Below, one piece after another: positions 5,515 to 7,521 of a stretch of DNA of 7,521 nucleotides. The notes under the pieces were generated by a model. The model made no database searches and was not told the DNA's origin. It saw nothing but the letters and a program-made list of their open reading frames with translations. The stretch lies in assembly GCA_023412175.1 (NCBI GenBank), contig JAEYOB010000116.1, positions 1-7,521 on the forward strand, in the 5' to 3' direction. This DNA comes from Pseudomonadota bacterium (GTDB lineage Bacteria; Pseudomonadota; Alphaproteobacteria; Azospirillales; Azospirillaceae). Made by a program: the position numbers and the translations under genes. Numbering within the stretch: position 1 is the first letter of the stretch; each line of letters starts with the position of its first letter.

Positions 5515-5547
5515 AATTTTGACAGATACTGTTCGGAATTTTGACAG
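5515..5547. repeat. Direct repeat AATTTTGACAG x2, 22-bp period
   Basis: Identical 11-mers at 5515-5525 and 5537-5547, two helical turns apart, sit just before the activator ribosome binding site (AGGAGA at 5558-5563). Each contains TTGACA, the sigma-70 -35 hexamer, but no fitting -10 follows at 16-18 bases. An autoregulatory binding site or a duplicated promoter element is possible. Confidence 0.4.
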
Positions 5548-5572
5548 GCGGTGAAGCAGGAGAACGCAAGCC

Positions 5573-7018
<1,446 letters not shown>

Positions 7019-7195
7019 GGTTCAGGGACCGTCGCAAACCTGGGGGAGGATAGTACGGCTTGCTCCCATGTCAGCGAGCCGGGGGCGCAACGAAGTGGCG
7101 GGTTATGGTGGAGGTGACGGGCGAGGACGGCGCAGTGATGCAGCCCGTGTCTGCGACGGTGAGCGCACCGGGGCGGTTCAGACGATCACGGCGCG
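7019..7195. other. Intergenic region between activator and MFS gene, with possible transposase 5' remnant
   Basis: No convincing gene is present. In the plus frame around 7091-7146 the translation reads KWRVMVEVTGEDGAVMQ, which resembles the N-terminus of some ISKra4-type transposases as I recall them. The resemblance stops after about 17 residues, and the open frame ends at 7272, antisense to the MFS gene. This may be an eroded IS fragment or chance. Confidence 0.2.
7056..7081 (+). terminator. Weak terminator-like hairpin after the activator gene
   Basis: CGGCTTGCT (7056-7064) pairs with AGCGAGCCG (7073-7081), nine pairs including one G-U in RNA, around an 8-base loop. It begins 38 bases after the activator stop. 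No T-tract follows, so termination is uncertain. Confidence 0.3.
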
Positions 7196-7521
7196 CTACG
7201 CCACTGTGGGTGAGTCGGCATGCAGTGGCGCTGTCCGCAACGGTCGTGACAGGCCGATCATCCCCAGACTGAGCAGCAGGCAGCCTGTTCCGCCCAGGCG
7301 CAAGGCGGGCTTCATCCCGATCCAGCCGGTCAGCATGCCCATTTCCAGATTGCCCAGCGCCGGGGTGACGGTCGCCTGCATCATCCAGAAGCTGAAGACG
7401 CGGCCCCGCAGGGCGTCGGGCGTGTGGCTCTGGATCAGGGCGCTCCGGAGGATCTCGGACACGGTGTCGGCAAAGCCCATGACGGCGAGGAGTGCGAGCG
7501 CCATCCACAGAGAACCGGTGG
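7196..7521 (-). CDS. MFS transporter, EntS-like, C-terminal part (5' end beyond window)
   Basis: The last 108 codons of a major facilitator superfamily protein; the frame runs open off the right edge and ends in TAG at 7196. Three hydrophobic helices are visible: WMALALLAVMGFADTVSEIL, then after the loop QSHTPDALRGRV a second helix (FSFWMMQATVTPALGNLEMG and on), and a last one around GGTGCLLLSLGMIGL, followed by a short polar tail. The TPDxxRGRV loop between the tenth and eleventh helices and the LGxxExG motif in the eleventh are typical of the MFS_3/EntS-type exporters, whose members export siderophores, macrolides or other drugs. The substrate cannot be told from this fragment. It is convergent with the activator and probably unrelated to the BKACE operon. 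An 8-bp inverted repeat (7199-7206 / 7223-7230) lies within its last codons. Confidence 0.85.
   Translation of the reverse strand, partial: TGSLWMALALLAVMGFADTVSEILRSALIQSHTPDALRGRVFSFWMMQATVTPALGNLEMGMLTGWIGMKPALRLGGTGCLLLSLGMIGLSRPLRTAPLHADSPTVA

Noticed and set aside
5519..5547. Sigma-70 promoter for the activator using TTGACA at 5519
   Set aside because: No TATAAT-like hexamer occurs 16-18 bases downstream; the repeat is reported instead as a possible binding site.
7199..7230. 8-bp inverted repeat CGCCACTG/CAGTGGCG as the MFS terminator
   Set aside because: It lies within the last codons of the gene with a 16-base loop and no T-tract.

Overview
The window (7,521 bp, high GC, strongly G/C-ending codons) looks like chromosome from a high-GC alphaproteobacterium. 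A Rhodospirillales/Azospirillum-like host is my best guess. The reasons are an endonuclease-type MutL (the version found where MutH is absent), a LivJ/K-type binding protein, a BKACE-type catabolic gene and a PAS-AAA-Fis sigma-54 activator. The taxonomic call is inference from style, not from a marker gene.

Layout. At the left edge is the 3' part of mutL (+, to 553). It converges on a short MgtC/SapB membrane protein gene (-, 588-1067). A 203-bp gap with two strong hairpins separates that gene from a four-gene block on the minus strand, which reads right to left: a 3-hydroxyacyl-CoA/beta-hydroxyacid dehydrogenase (5276-4365), a BKACE beta-keto acid cleavage enzyme (4314-3376), a 3-hydroxybutyrate-dehydrogenase-like SDR (3349-2570) and a periplasmic type I (LivJ/K-like) binding protein (2485-1271). 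Diverging from this block across 296 bp is a PAS-AAA+-Fis sigma-54 activator (+, 5573-7018). At the right edge is the 3' end of an MFS exporter gene (-, from 7196), convergent with the activator and separated from it by a 177-bp gap with no clear gene.

How the genes may work together. The divergent region holds a near-consensus sigma-54 -24/-12 promoter reading toward the dehydrogenase (TGGCACATCTTTTGCT, 5377 to 5362). An 18-bp near-palindrome (5441-5458) lies about 65-80 bp upstream of the -24 element, where an enhancer-binding protein would sit. The simplest model is a locally controlled sigma-54 catabolic operon. The binding protein captures a substrate, one or both dehydrogenases oxidise a beta-hydroxy acid to a beta-keto acid, and BKACE condenses it with acetyl-CoA to give acetoacetate plus a new acyl-CoA. 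The substrate cannot be read from the sequence. BKACE lacks the amine-binding Glu of the lysine-fermentation enzyme, and the SDR has lost two residues typical of true 3-hydroxybutyrate dehydrogenases, so the pathway may act on an undescribed substrate.

Other points of note are a 21-bp in-frame tandem duplication inside the PAS domain of the activator, a 17-bp perfect-stem hairpin upstream of mgtC, a possible 25-codon leader ORF overlapping the first operon gene as ATGA, and a possible transposase remnant between the activator and the MFS gene.
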